Shown here: one piece after another, positions 9,611 through 17,258 of the stretch | Layout of the letters: the number at the start of each line of letters is the position of its first letter | How positions within the stretch are numbered: the stretch's first letter is position 1 | Notes under the pieces: generated by a model | Told to the model about the DNA's origin: nothing | Databases searched by the model: none | The model's input: only the letters and a program-made list of their open reading frames with translations | Source: Castellaniella caeni NBRC 101664 | GTDB lineage: Bacteria > Pseudomonadota > Gammaproteobacteria > Burkholderiales > Burkholderiaceae_B | Length of the DNA: 64,000 nt | Reading direction: 5' to 3' | NCBI RefSeq assembly: GCF_001592225.1 | Contig: NZ_BCWN01000013.1 | Coordinates: 32,202-96,201 of the forward strand | Program-made: the position numbers and the translations under genes

Positions 9611-10720
9611 ATGAACACTGCTGCACCGACCACCGACACCATGATCCCCGTCACCGTCCTCACCGGCTTTCTGGGGGCGGGCAAAACCACTTTGCTGCGG
9701 CGCATCCTCACCGAGTTCCATGGCCAGCGCATTGCCGTCATCGAAAATGAATTCGGCGAAGAAAACATCGACAACGACGTGCTGGTGCAAGACAGCGACG
9801 AGCAGATCGTCGAGCTGAGCAACGGCTGCGTCTGCTGCACCGTGCGCGGCGACCTCATCCGCACGCTCAACGATCTGGCCAGCCGCCGCAAGGCCGGCGC
9901 CATCCACTTCGACCGCGTCATCATTGAAACCACCGGCATGGCCAACCCCGGGCCGGTGTGCCAGACGTTTTTCATGGACGACGACATCGCCGAAGCCTAC
10001 CGGCTCGACGCCGTCATCACCGTGGTCGATGCCAAGCACGGCATGGCCACGCTCGACCGCCAGGAAGAAGCGCAGCGCCAGGTGGGCTTTGCCGACCGCA
10101 TCCTCATCTCCAAGAAAGACCTGGTCAACGAGGCCGACTACGAAGCGCTGCGCGCGCGTCTGGTACGCATCAACCCGCGCGCCTCGATCACCCCGGCGCA
10201 CTTCGGCGAAACCGACCTGCACACGCTGCTGGACGTCAGCGGCTTCGATCTGGACGCCATTCTCGACATCGACCCCGAATTCCTGGCCGAAGAAGAGGCG
10301 CACGCCCACGATCACCACGATCACAGCCATGATCACGATCACGACCATGCGCACGACGACGAGGACGGCTACCACGAGTGCGGTCCCAGCTGCGGCCACG
10401 ACCACCATCACGCGCACCACAGCGACGAGATCGGCGCCTTCGTGTTTCGCTCGAACAAGGCCTTCGACCCCGAACGGCTCGAAGACTTCCTGGGCGGCAT
10501 CGTCCAGGTGTATGGCCCCGACCTGCTGCGCTACAAGGGCATTCTCTACATCAAGGGCATCAACCGCCGCATGGTGTTCCAGGGCGTGCACATGATGATG
10601 GGCGCCGAGCCCGGCACCCCCTGGAAAGCCAGTGAAAAACCGAATACCCGACTGGTCTTCATCGGCCGTAAACTGCCCCAAGACATCTTTACCCAGGGGC
10701 TCGAACAATGCCTGGCCTGA
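9611..10720 (+). CDS. CobW/COG0523-family GTPase, probable zinc metallochaperone
   Basis: The 369-residue G3E GTPase has a P-loop GFLGAGKTT at residues 19-27, the metal-binding CxCC motif at C73-C76 (NGCVCC), an SKKD guanine-specificity motif, and a long His/Asp-rich stretch beginning near residue 235 that can bind several zinc ions. The C-terminal CobW domain ends the protein. Proximity to zur and the zinc importer supports a zinc-transfer role over cobalamin synthesis. The ATG at 9611 was chosen over an upstream start at 9524 that lacks family similarity. A second possible ATG is at 9641. Confidence 0.88.
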   Translation: MNTAAPTTDTMIPVTVLTGFLGAGKTTLLRRILTEFHGQRIAVIENEFGEENIDNDVLVQDSDEQIVELSNGCVCCTVRGDLIRTLNDLASRRKAGAIHFDRVIIETTGMANPGPVCQTFFMDDDIAEAYRLDAVITVVDAKHGMATLDRQEEAQRQVGFADRILISKKDLVNEADYEALRARLVRINPRASITPAHFGETDLHTLLDVSGFDLDAILDIDPEFLAEEEAHAHDHHDHSHDHDHDHAHDDEDGYHECGPSCGHDHHHAHHSDEIGAFVFRSNKAFDPERLEDFLGGIVQVYGPDLLRYKGILYIKGINRRMVFQGVHMMMGAEPGTPWKASEKPNTRLVFIGRKLPQDIFTQGLEQCLA

Positions 10721-10798
10721 CCGCCCACCCCACGCTGCCCCGCTGTACTTTCGGGATGCGGACGACAGGCCCCGGCACATAATAAGGAAGGACACAAC

Positions 10799-11239
10799 AT
10801 GGCTACCAAATCCAGCTCAAAATCCCCGGTCAAGATTCCGACTGAGCAAGAACTGTTGGCAATGCCAGAACAGGACTACATGAACGACGCCCAACTGGCG
10901 TTCTTCCGCGACCGCCTGCACCAGCTCGAGCACGAAATTCTCACCAACGCCGGGGCCACCACCGAAAACCTGCGCGAAACGCAATACGTGCCCGACCCGG
11001 CCGACCGCGCCACCATCGAAGAAGAGCACGCCCTCGAACTGCGCACGCGCGACCGCGAGCGCAAGCTGCTCAAGAAGGTGCAGCAGTCCATCGCCCGCAT
11101 CGACAGCGGCGAATACGGCTGGTGCGAAGAAACCGGCGAACCCATCGGCATCCCACGCCTGCTGGCTCGCCCCACCGCCACCCTGTCGCTCGAAGCGCAA
11201 GAACGCCGCGAAATGCGCCAGAAGCTCTACGGCGACTGA
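10799..11239 (+). CDS. dksA: RNA polymerase-binding transcription factor DksA
   Basis: DksA binds in the polymerase secondary channel and works with ppGpp on rRNA and amino-acid promoters. The 146-residue product has the coiled coil (about residues 35-105, including the DPADRATIEEEHALELR tip) and the C-terminal globular motif. Of the four zinc-finger cysteines of E. coli DksA only the first remains (CEET ... SLEA), so the protein should fold without the usual zinc site. Cysteine-poor DksA versions are common in alpha- and betaproteobacteria. RBS AAGGA precedes the ATG. Confidence 0.95.
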   Translation: MATKSSSKSPVKIPTEQELLAMPEQDYMNDAQLAFFRDRLHQLEHEILTNAGATTENLRETQYVPDPADRATIEEEHALELRTRDRERKLLKKVQQSIARIDSGEYGWCEETGEPIGIPRLLARPTATLSLEAQERREMRQKLYGD

Positions 11240-11300
11240 ACCTGCACCCGGGGCATAGGCCGCTACGGCACGCGGCCCAACCCCGCCAAGCAGCTCCCCG

Positions 11301-11342
11301 CACCCCAACGCCCCGGAGAACGACCGGGCCTTGGGGTGTTTT
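11301..11342 (+). terminator. Rho-independent terminator after dksA
   Basis: CACCCCAA and TTGGGGTG form the base of a stem that continues with GCCCCGG/CCGGGCC around a short AGAACGA loop. TTTT follows. It separates dksA from hslVU. Confidence 0.75.
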
Positions 11343-11374
11343 CATGAAGACATGCCCGGCAAACCGGCTCCCGC

Positions 11375-11403
11375 CTTGAATTTCCCGCCCATCGCCCCCA
11401 CTT
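11375..11403 (+). promoter_or_regulatory. Sigma-32-like heat-shock promoter for hslVU
   Basis: CTTGAA at 11375-11380 and CCCCACTT at 11396-11403, separated by 15 bases, resemble the RpoH consensus (CTTGAA, CCCCATnT). The position, about 25-55 bases before the hslV ATG, fits a start near 11410. rpoH itself lies at 52.4 kb. Confidence 0.55.
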
Positions 11404-11429
11404 GCAAGGTCTTGGACGAAGAGAACACC

Positions 11430-11963
11430 ATGGAACAATTTCACGCCACCACCATCATCAGCGTTCGGCGCGGCAACGAAGTCGCCCTGGGCGGAGACGG
11501 CCAGGTCACCCTGGGCAACATCGTCATCAAGGGCACAGCCCGCAAGATCCGCCGCCTGTACCACGACAAGGTGCTGGCAGGCTTTGCCGGCGCCACCGCC
11601 GACGCCTTCACGCTGCAAGAACGCTTCGAGGCCAAGCTGGAAAAACACCAGGGGCACCTGATGCGCGCCGCCGTCGAACTCACGCGCGACTGGCGCACCG
11701 ACCGCGTGCTGCGCCGCCTCGAAGCCATGCTGATCGTGGCCGATGCCGAACACACGCTGGTGCTCACCGGCAACGGCGACGTGCTCGAACCCGAACACGG
11801 CATCGCCGCCATCGGTTCGGGCGGCCCCTACGCCCAGTCGGCGGCCCGCGCGCTGCTGGAAGCCACCACGCTGTCGCCCGCCGAGATCATCAAGAAGTCG
11901 CTCGAAATCGCTGGCGACCTCTGCATCTACACCAACCAGAATCACATCGTCGAAACGCTATAA
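11430..11963 (+). CDS. hslV: ATP-dependent protease subunit HslV
   Basis: HslV is the proteolytic dodecamer of the HslVU heat-shock protease. The 177-residue product has the propeptide MEQFHA followed by the catalytic N-terminal threonine (TTIISVRRG), which is exposed by processing. Family blocks GGDGQVTLG and [14 protein letters not shown] are present. The ATG at 11430 gives the standard length. hslU starts 8 bases downstream. A sigma-32-like promoter lies just upstream. Confidence 0.97.
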   Translation: MEQFHATTIISVRRGNEVALGGDGQVTLGNIVIKGTARKIRRLYHDKVLAGFAGATADAFTLQERFEAKLEKHQGHLMRAAVELTRDWRTDRVLRRLEAMLIVADAEHTLVLTGNGDVLEPEHGIAAIGSGGPYAQSAARALLEATTLSPAEIIKKSLEIAGDLCIYTNQNHIVETL

Positions 11964-11971
11964 GGCCCGCC

Positions 11972-13303
11972 ATGTCCGCCACCCCCATGACCCCCAAAGA
12001 AATTGTCTCGGAACTGGACAAGCACATCGTCGGCCAGGAAAAAGCCAAGCGCTCGGTGGCCGTCGCCCTGCGCAACCGCTGGCGCCGCCAGCAGGTGGCC
12101 GAGCCGCTGCGCCACGAGATCGTGCCCAAGAACATCCTCATGATCGGGCCCACGGGCGTGGGCAAGACCGAAATCGCCCGCCGCCTGGCCCGCCTGGCCA
12201 ACGCGCCCTTCATCAAGATCGAGGCCACCAAGTTCACCGAAGTGGGCTACGTGGGCCGCGACGTGGACACCATCGTGCGCGACCTGGTGGATGTGGCCGT
12301 CAAGCAGATGCGCGAGACCGAAACCCGGCGCGTGCGCACCCAGGCCGAGGACGCCGCCGAAGACCGCATCCTCGACGCGCTGCTGCCGCCGCCGCGCAAC
12401 GCCTCGGGCGAACCCGAGCGCGAAGAAAACAACACGCGCCAGGTGTTTCGCAAGCGCCTGCGCGAAGGCAAGCTCGACGACACCATGATCGACATCGAAG
12501 TGGCGCAGGCCCCGGCGCACATGGAAATCATGGCGCCCCCGGGCATGGAAGAAATGACCGAGCAGCTGCGCGGCATGTTTGCCGGGTTGTCGCAGGGCAA
12601 GACCAAGGCGCGCAAGCTGTCGGTGAAAGAGGCCTTCCGCCTGCTCACCGAAGAAGAAGCCGCGCGGCGCATCAACGAAGAAGAAATCCGCACCCAGGCC
12701 GTGGCGCTGGCCGAGCAGCACGGCATCGTGTTTCTCGATGAAATCGACAAGATCGCGGCGCGCCAGGAAAGCGGCGGGGCCGACGTCTCGCGCCAGGGCG
12801 TGCAGCGCGACCTGCTGCCCTTGGTGGAAGGCACCAGCGTCAATACCAAGTACGGCATGGTGCACACGGATCACATCCTCTTCATCGCCTCGGGCGCTTT
12901 TCACCTGTCGCGGCCCTCGGATCTCATCCCCGAGCTGCAGGGGCGCTTTCCGATCCGGGTCGAGCTCGATTCGCTCACGGCGGACGACTTCGTGCGCATT
13001 CTCAGCACGACGGATGCTTCGCTCACCAAGCAGTACACGGCGCTCATGGCCACCGAGGACGTGACGCTGGAATTCACCGAGGACGGCATCCAGCGCCTGG
13101 CACAGCTGGCGTTCGAGGTCAACGAGCGCACCGAGAACATCGGCGCCCGCCGTCTGTACACGGTGATAGAAAAGCTGCTCGAAGACCTGTCGTTCGAGGC
13201 CGCCAGCCCCGGCAAGGACACGGTGGTCATCGACGAAGCCTACGTCAACGACAAGCTGTCGGAAGCCGCGGGCAGCCAGGACTTGGCGCGCTACGTGCTG
13301 TAA
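11972..13303 (+). CDS. hslU: ATP-dependent protease ATPase subunit HslU
   Basis: HslU is the AAA+ unfoldase that feeds substrates to HslV. The 443 residues equal the usual length. Walker A is GPTGVGKT (residues 59-66), Walker [11 protein letters not shown], and the family GYVGRDVD pore motif and the variable I-domain (about residues 110-230) are visible. The C-terminus ends LARYVL, the tail that docks into HslV. It is co-transcribed with hslV. Confidence 0.97.
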   Translation: MSATPMTPKEIVSELDKHIVGQEKAKRSVAVALRNRWRRQQVAEPLRHEIVPKNILMIGPTGVGKTEIARRLARLANAPFIKIEATKFTEVGYVGRDVDTIVRDLVDVAVKQMRETETRRVRTQAEDAAEDRILDALLPPPRNASGEPEREENNTRQVFRKRLREGKLDDTMIDIEVAQAPAHMEIMAPPGMEEMTEQLRGMFAGLSQGKTKARKLSVKEAFRLLTEEEAARRINEEEIRTQAVALAEQHGIVFLDEIDKIAARQESGGADVSRQGVQRDLLPLVEGTSVNTKYGMVHTDHILFIASGAFHLSRPSDLIPELQGRFPIRVELDSLTADDFVRILSTTDASLTKQYTALMATEDVTLEFTEDGIQRLAQLAFEVNERTENIGARRLYTVIEKLLEDLSFEAASPGKDTVVIDEAYVNDKLSEAAGSQDLARYVL

Positions 13304-13306
13304 GGC

Positions 13307-13645
13307 TTATTTCTTTTCGAGCGCCACCAGCCGGTATTGCCCGTCGGCGCGCTCGGCGGTGAAGCTGACGGTATCGCCCACGGCGATGCCGCGCAGCAGA
13401 GCGGGATTGACGTGGTACACAAGGGTCATGGCGGGCAGATCGAGCTTGCCGATGGCGCCGTGCTTGATGGCGATCTTGCCCTGATCCGGGTTGACGCGCA
13501 CCACCTGCCCGCTGGCCTGCGCCTGCACGGGTTGCGCGGCCTGCACCTGCGCCACGGGGCACAGCATCACAGGCAGCGCGGCCATCACCCAAGCGGCGTG
13601 CCTTGGCACCGCACACCGCGCTTGCGCAAACATCCTGGGCTTCAT
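13307..13645 (-). CDS. CusF-like periplasmic copper-binding domain protein
   Basis: The 112-residue product has a signal peptide of about 36 residues (cleavage after VQA) and one small OB-fold domain of the CusF type. The core reads KHGAIGKLDLPAMTLVYHV. The metal His and the first Met of CusF are kept, but the copper-stacking Trp and the second Met are both Leu. Copper affinity may therefore differ. A CAGGAG ribosome site lies 7 bases before the ATG. It converges on hslU with a 3-base gap. Copper chaperoning for NirK or the oxidase in this window is a possible inference. Confidence 0.7.
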   Translation of the reverse strand: MKPRMFAQARCAVPRHAAWVMAALPVMLCPVAQVQAAQPVQAQASGQVVRVNPDQGKIAIKHGAIGKLDLPAMTLVYHVNPALLRGIAVGDTVSFTAERADGQYRLVALEKK

Positions 13646-13661
13646 ATCAAGACTCCTGAGC

Positions 13662-13676
13662 TAAACTGCCAGTTTA
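13662..13676. promoter_or_regulatory. 15-bp palindrome between divergent cusF-like and GNAT genes
   Basis: TAAACTG-C-CAGTTTA has perfect 7-base arms and lies in the 50-base gap between two divergent starts. Position and symmetry suggest an operator for one or both genes. No matching regulator is known. Confidence 0.4.
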
Positions 13677-13695
13677 AGCATACTGCACGCTGACC

Positions 13696-14202
13696 TTGGC
13701 TACTCCTGTTCCCGGCTACCTTCTTCGGCCCGCCACCGAAGCCGACATCCCCGCCATCCATGCACTGATGCTGGAAATGGCCACGTTCGAGAAGCTCACC
13801 GACACCTTCAAGGCCACGCACGAGAGCCTGCGCGCCAGCTTCTTTGGCCCGCAGCCCGCTGCGCACTGCCTGGTGATCGCCACCGAAGCGGCACCCGCCG
13901 TGCCCATCGCGTACATCATGTGGTTTCACAATTATTCCAGCTTCCTCGACCGACGCGGCCTGTACCTGGAAGACGTGTATATATCGCCCGCCCACCGCGG
14001 GCGCGGCCTGGGCGGCTGGGTGCTCAAGCACCTGGCGGCCCTGGCCGTGGAGCTGGGCTGCGGGCGCTTCGAATGGGTGGTGCTCGACTGGAACCAGAAT
14101 GCCATCGATTTCTACAAGCATCACGGCGGCGAGATTCTGAACGACTGGCGCATCGTGCGCGTGACGGGTGACGCCCTGCGGCGCCTGGCCGGCCAGGCAT
14201 AA
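13696..14202 (+). CDS. GNAT family N-acetyltransferase
   Basis: The 168-residue product has the GNAT fold and resembles the diamine/spermidine acetyltransferase-like branch (FEKL near residue 30, YLEDVYISPAHRGRGLGGW for the acetyl-CoA loop, then WVVLDWNQNAIDFYKHHGG). The frame opens with a TTG and no good ribosome site. The next in-frame ATG would remove the family N-terminus (YLLRPATEADIPAI), so the TTG is kept. The acceptor is unknown. Confidence 0.8.
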   Translation: MATPVPGYLLRPATEADIPAIHALMLEMATFEKLTDTFKATHESLRASFFGPQPAAHCLVIATEAAPAVPIAYIMWFHNYSSFLDRRGLYLEDVYISPAHRGRGLGGWVLKHLAALAVELGCGRFEWVVLDWNQNAIDFYKHHGGEILNDWRIVRVTGDALRRLAGQA

Positions 14203-14341
14203 AGCCTGCCCGCAGCCGTCCCGGTCAGGCGGGCGGCTGCACGCACCACAGCACACTGCCTACACGCGGCAACCGCAACACCGCCGCCCCCAGGAAACGG
14301 CCGCGAGCGTAAGCACCGGCCCCAGCCAAGGAGCACATCAC

Positions 14342-14890
14342 ATGTCGATTCGCGTTTCCATCGTCGCCACCCGCACCGGGGACGACGGCACCACGGGCCT
14401 GGGCGACAAGACCCGGGTGCCCAAGGACGCCCCGCGCATCGCGGCCCTGGGCGACGTCGATGAGCTGAACAGCGCCATCGGCGTCTGGCGCACCCACAAC
14501 CTGCCCGAAGCCGTGGACGCTCTGCTCGCACGCATCCAGAACGAACTCTTCGATCTGGGCGGCGAACTGAGCATCCCCGGCTGGACGGCGCTGAAAGACA
14601 CGCACGTGCAAGCCCTGGACGAGGCCCTGGCGCACTACAACCAGGCCCTGGGCCCGCTCAAGGAATTCATCCTGCCCGGCGGCTGCCCCGCCGCAGCCCA
14701 GGCCCACATGGCCCGCACCATCGCCCGCCGCGCCGAACGCGCGGTGGTCACCCTGGCACGCACGGAACCCGTCAACCCGCCCATCCTGCACTACCTGAAC
14801 CGCCTCTCCGACCTGTGCTTCGTCCTGGCCCGCCACCTGAACCAAGCCACCCACCACCCAGAAACATTATGGATGAGGCAGGACTATTGA
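14342..14890 (+). CDS. Cob(I)alamin adenosyltransferase, PduO type
   Basis: This enzyme transfers the adenosyl group of ATP to cob(I)alamin, making coenzyme B12. The 182-residue product has the N-terminal ATP-binding motif TRTGDDGTTGL, the GDVDELNSAIG segment, LPGG and the RRAERAVV helix typical of PduO-type enzymes. An AAGGAG ribosome site precedes the ATG at 14342. The frame is open further upstream but without similarity. The stop codon is inside a perfect hairpin (14884-14913). Confidence 0.93.
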   Translation: MSIRVSIVATRTGDDGTTGLGDKTRVPKDAPRIAALGDVDELNSAIGVWRTHNLPEAVDALLARIQNELFDLGGELSIPGWTALKDTHVQALDEALAHYNQALGPLKEFILPGGCPAAAQAHMARTIARRAERAVVTLARTEPVNPPILHYLNRLSDLCFVLARHLNQATHHPETLWMRQDY

Positions 14891-14913
14891 CCGTCCCTGC
14901 GGACGGTCAATAG
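14884..14913 (+). terminator. Perfect 13-bp hairpin spanning the adenosyltransferase stop
   Basis: CTATTGACCGTCC, loop CTGC, then GGACGGTCAATAG. The stem is perfect but no T-run follows, so it may stabilise the mRNA 3' end or mark a repeat element rather than be a classical terminator. Confidence 0.5.
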
Positions 14914-14918
14914 CCTGC

Positions 14919-14943
14919 CGAATCGGAGCGGCTTGCAAGCCGC
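14919..14943. repeat. Left copy of an 18-bp direct repeat flanking the fic segment
   Basis: CGAATCGGAGCGGCTTGC (14919-14936) matches 17 of 18 bases at 16623-16640 on the other side of the fic gene. It overlaps a perfect 16-bp palindrome GCGGCTTGCAAGCCGC (14928-14943). The repeats suggest an insertion or recombination boundary. Confidence 0.5.
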
Positions 14944-14947
14944 GACG

Positions 14948-15027
14948 TGGAGAGATGCCCCGCCCCAAGACAAGCCCCGCCTGCCGATGGAGAGATATCC
15001 CGCCCCAAGACAAGCCCCGCCTGCCGA
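14948..15027. repeat. Two tandem 40-bp repeats downstream of fic
   Basis: Two adjacent 40-base units begin at 14948 and 14988 with TGGAGAGAT and end CCCGCCTGCCGA. They differ at only two bases (GATGCC versus GATATC). They fill the space between the boundary repeat and the fic stop at 15040. Too few copies and no spacers for a CRISPR. Confidence 0.85.
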
Positions 15028-15039
15028 ATCAATACACCA

Positions 15040-16452
15040 CTACTTTCTCTGCCGCCAAGCCAGATACTCGGCGCGCCGCAGCCGATACCGCGCCACGCTG
15101 CCTTCGTGCAGATGCCGCAAGGCCTCACCGAGCAGCCCGACGAAAATGGCACGATCAGCAGCATCGGCGTATCGAACAGCCAAGCTTTCAAGCAGTGGCG
15201 CAACGGGTTCTTGCACACCCCGGACAACGTCTTGCACAGCCCGGATAAGCGCCTCACGGTAGCGAATTTTGACGGGGTCTGGCGCCACCATTTCTTGCGT
15301 AACGGCCAGATACCGCTGGCAAGAACGCTCGTACGCCCAGACGAAGACATCGCGCAAGAGTGCTACCTGGTTGAGTTCGTACACCCCCAACGTGCCATCA
15401 ATATAGGCACGATCAGGCACATCGATGAACGACAGCGGGCATAAATTGTGGCGAATCAAAGAAATATTGGCCCCCAGCCGCGACACCCGTTTATTGACGT
15501 CATCAAATGGCTGCAAATACGGCAATTGCACCATCAGAAAAAACGCCTGTTCGAATGGGTCGGGTATCGCCGCTGCCTTGGCCAACAGCACATGGAAGCA
15601 ATCGGCCAGCACTTGAGGAAACGTCAAAGGGTGAAACACCGTGCCTGAGATTTCGACAGGCCTGTTGCGCAAGCGCCCACAAGCATCTGGATCGGACAAT
15701 AAATCTTGCGAGAGCACGGCATGCAAATTTTGAAAGGTAAACGCATCGAAACCAATGTCATCGGCCGACTCAACCAGCATCTCGATGGCTGCCTTGTGGT
15801 TAAGGATCATCTGGGTTTCAAAAGCGTCTTTGCCCTGCGCCACTTGACCAAACTCGATGAGGTTTTGGGTATCGAGGCGGCTATACGTATTGCCCTCGAG
15901 TTGTGACGAAGCCCAGGACAAATCAACCAGGAGGCGCCCGAGGATGTCCCGGGCATAAGTGCCTGCGGGCCGTTGATCGGCTGGGGTACGGCCAATGGCA
16001 TGCAGCTGCTGCCGCAAAGGCTCTGGCAGGTAGAAAGTGACGCCAGGCTGGTACTGGTCAAGAAATTGCCGTTGATAGCCCACCGGGCGACGCCGCATCA
16101 GTGGCAGGTTGACATGGTCGCGTATCGTTTGCCCGTCTGGGGAAACCGTAATGTAAGGTGCCTCGGTGGTTTCTTTGAGCACGAGCGGTGTACTGGCCCC
16201 CAGAGCGGCGTGCCAAGCGCTGATGCTGGGCACGGCCCCTTGCCCGACGGGGCAATAGACCAGCGCGACGCTGTCGCCCTGGGTGCTGAGTCGTTGTTCT
16301 CGCACAAGCCGATGCAGACGACGCTGAAGGGTGCGCCGGTGAAGAGAGACGCCAAACCGCTGCGTCAGTGCCACTTGGATGTCAGTGACGCCGACACCCT
16401 GCGGATGACTTGCAACGATCGACAAGATGGCCTGAATTTCTGCGGCTGACAT
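15040..16452 (-). CDS. Fic/DOC family protein with N-terminal winged helix and altered active-site motif
   Basis: The 470-residue product has an N-terminal winged-helix region (about 1-65), an inhibitory-helix motif SSQLEGN (182-188) of the (S/T)xxxE(G/N)N type, and a Fic core. The core motif reads QPFDDVNKR (314-322) where active AMPylators have HPFxxGNGR: the catalytic His is Gln, and the two glycines are Val and Lys. AMP transfer by the standard mechanism is therefore doubtful. The gene has lower G+C than its neighbours, lies between direct repeats and has a 36-bp palindrome upstream. It looks horizontally acquired and may act as a regulator or toxin-like module. No partner antitoxin gene was found next to it. 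Confidence 0.8.
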   Translation of the reverse strand: MSAAEIQAILSIVASHPQGVGVTDIQVALTQRFGVSLHRRTLQRRLHRLVREQRLSTQGDSVALVYCPVGQGAVPSISAWHAALGASTPLVLKETTEAPYITVSPDGQTIRDHVNLPLMRRRPVGYQRQFLDQYQPGVTFYLPEPLRQQLHAIGRTPADQRPAGTYARDILGRLLVDLSWASSQLEGNTYSRLDTQNLIEFGQVAQGKDAFETQMILNHKAAIEMLVESADDIGFDAFTFQNLHAVLSQDLLSDPDACGRLRNRPVEISGTVFHPLTFPQVLADCFHVLLAKAAAIPDPFEQAFFLMVQLPYLQPFDDVNKRVSRLGANISLIRHNLCPLSFIDVPDRAYIDGTLGVYELNQVALLRDVFVWAYERSCQRYLAVTQEMVAPDPVKIRYREALIRAVQDVVRGVQEPVAPLLESLAVRYADAADRAIFVGLLGEALRHLHEGSVARYRLRRAEYLAWRQRK

Positions 16453-16521
16453 GACAGTGCTCTATAAAAAATGGCGATGGAGCCATTACTGTCGCACATA
16501 TCGCTGAAGAGCGTCAATAGC

Positions 16522-16557
16522 GCGACAAAGCACGACATGAATGTCGCGCTTTGTCGC
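16522..16557. promoter_or_regulatory. 36-bp near-perfect palindrome upstream of fic
   Basis: Arms of 17 bases (GCGACAAAGCACGACAT and ATGTCGCGCTTTGTCGC) flank a 2-base centre and pair at 16 of 17 positions. TGTCGCACA occurs at its right edge and again at 16491-16499. It lies 70-105 bases before the fic ATG, so it is a likely operator, perhaps for the winged helix of the Fic protein itself. Confidence 0.6.
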
Positions 16558-16622
16558 ACAGCAACTGCCCGCCACAAGCAAACCGACCCGGCACCTGAAA
16601 CAGGGATGCCCTGTCAGCCCGT

Positions 16623-16640
16623 CGAATCGCAGCGGCTTGC
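16623..16640. repeat. Right copy of the 18-bp direct repeat flanking the fic segment
   Basis: CGAATCGCAGCGGCTTGC differs by one base from 14919-14936. It ends exactly next to the stop codon of the gene at 16641. Confidence 0.5.
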
Positions 16641-17168
16641 CTACCGCGCATCCTCCGAATGCACCTGCAGCGCCTCGAGAAAGCGCGACACCATGTTGTA
16701 GGCCGCGATCGTGGCAGTCAGCTCGACCAACCGGGCCTCGGTGAAATGCGCGCGCACCGCCGCGAACACGGCATCGGGCACCTGCACCGAGCGCGTCATG
16801 GCGTCGGTATAGTCCAGCACCGCCCGCTCGCGGGCGTCGAACAGCGCAACAGGCAGCTCGGGCAGCGCCAGGGCATCCAGCTGAGAAGGCCGCAGGCCCT
16901 CGGCCAGCGCGATGGGCGCGTGCTGGTCGGCCTCGTAGGGCGCCCGGTTCAGGTGCGCGATGCGCATGATGACCAGCTCGCGGATCGCCCCGTCCAGGCG
17001 CGACTTCTGCCGAATGGCCGTGAGGTACGTCAGCCAGCCCTCGGCCACGGCGGGGCTGTGCAGCAACATCTGATACAGATGCAGCACGCTGCCGCGCGCG
17101 GCGCTGATGCGCTGCGCCAAAACAGCGGCCTCCCCCGTGTCCAGATCGGCATAGTCCAGTCGAGCCAT
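16641..17168 (-). CDS. Carboxymuconolactone decarboxylase/AhpD-like family protein
   Basis: The 175-residue product is an all-helical CMD-family protein. The family block ELVIMRIAHLNRAPYEADQH (with the conserved YE..QH) is present, but the CxxC of AhpD peroxidases is absent, so it is not a thiol peroxidase of that type. The ATG at 17168 follows GAGGAAAACAGG. An upstream TTG exists. It runs in the same direction as the aminotransferase 90 bases upstream and may share its promoter. The substrate is unknown. Confidence 0.78.
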   Translation of the reverse strand: MARLDYADLDTGEAAVLAQRISAARGSVLHLYQMLLHSPAVAEGWLTYLTAIRQKSRLDGAIRELVIMRIAHLNRAPYEADQHAPIALAEGLRPSQLDALALPELPVALFDARERAVLDYTDAMTRSVQVPDAVFAAVRAHFTEARLVELTATIAAYNMVSRFLEALQVHSEDAR

Positions 17169-17182
17169 CCTGTTTTCCTCAG

Positions 17183-17206
17183 TCAATCAATCAGTCAATC
17201 AATCAG
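17183..17206. repeat. 12-bp direct repeat before the CMD-like gene
   Basis: TCAATCAATCAG occurs twice in tandem, itself built of CAAT tetramers. It lies 14-38 bases upstream of the gene start, so copy-number change could alter spacing in the leader. Confidence 0.7.
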
Positions 17207-17258
17207 CCAGCCAAACCGGCGCCCTGGGCCGCGGCAACACCACGGCCCGTCGGTACGT

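Noticed and set aside
14203..14341. Cobalamin riboswitch before the PduO-type gene
   Set aside because: No B12-box-like sequence was found; only loose GC-rich hairpins are visible.
14948..15027. CRISPR array
   Set aside because: Only two directly abutting copies with no spacers.
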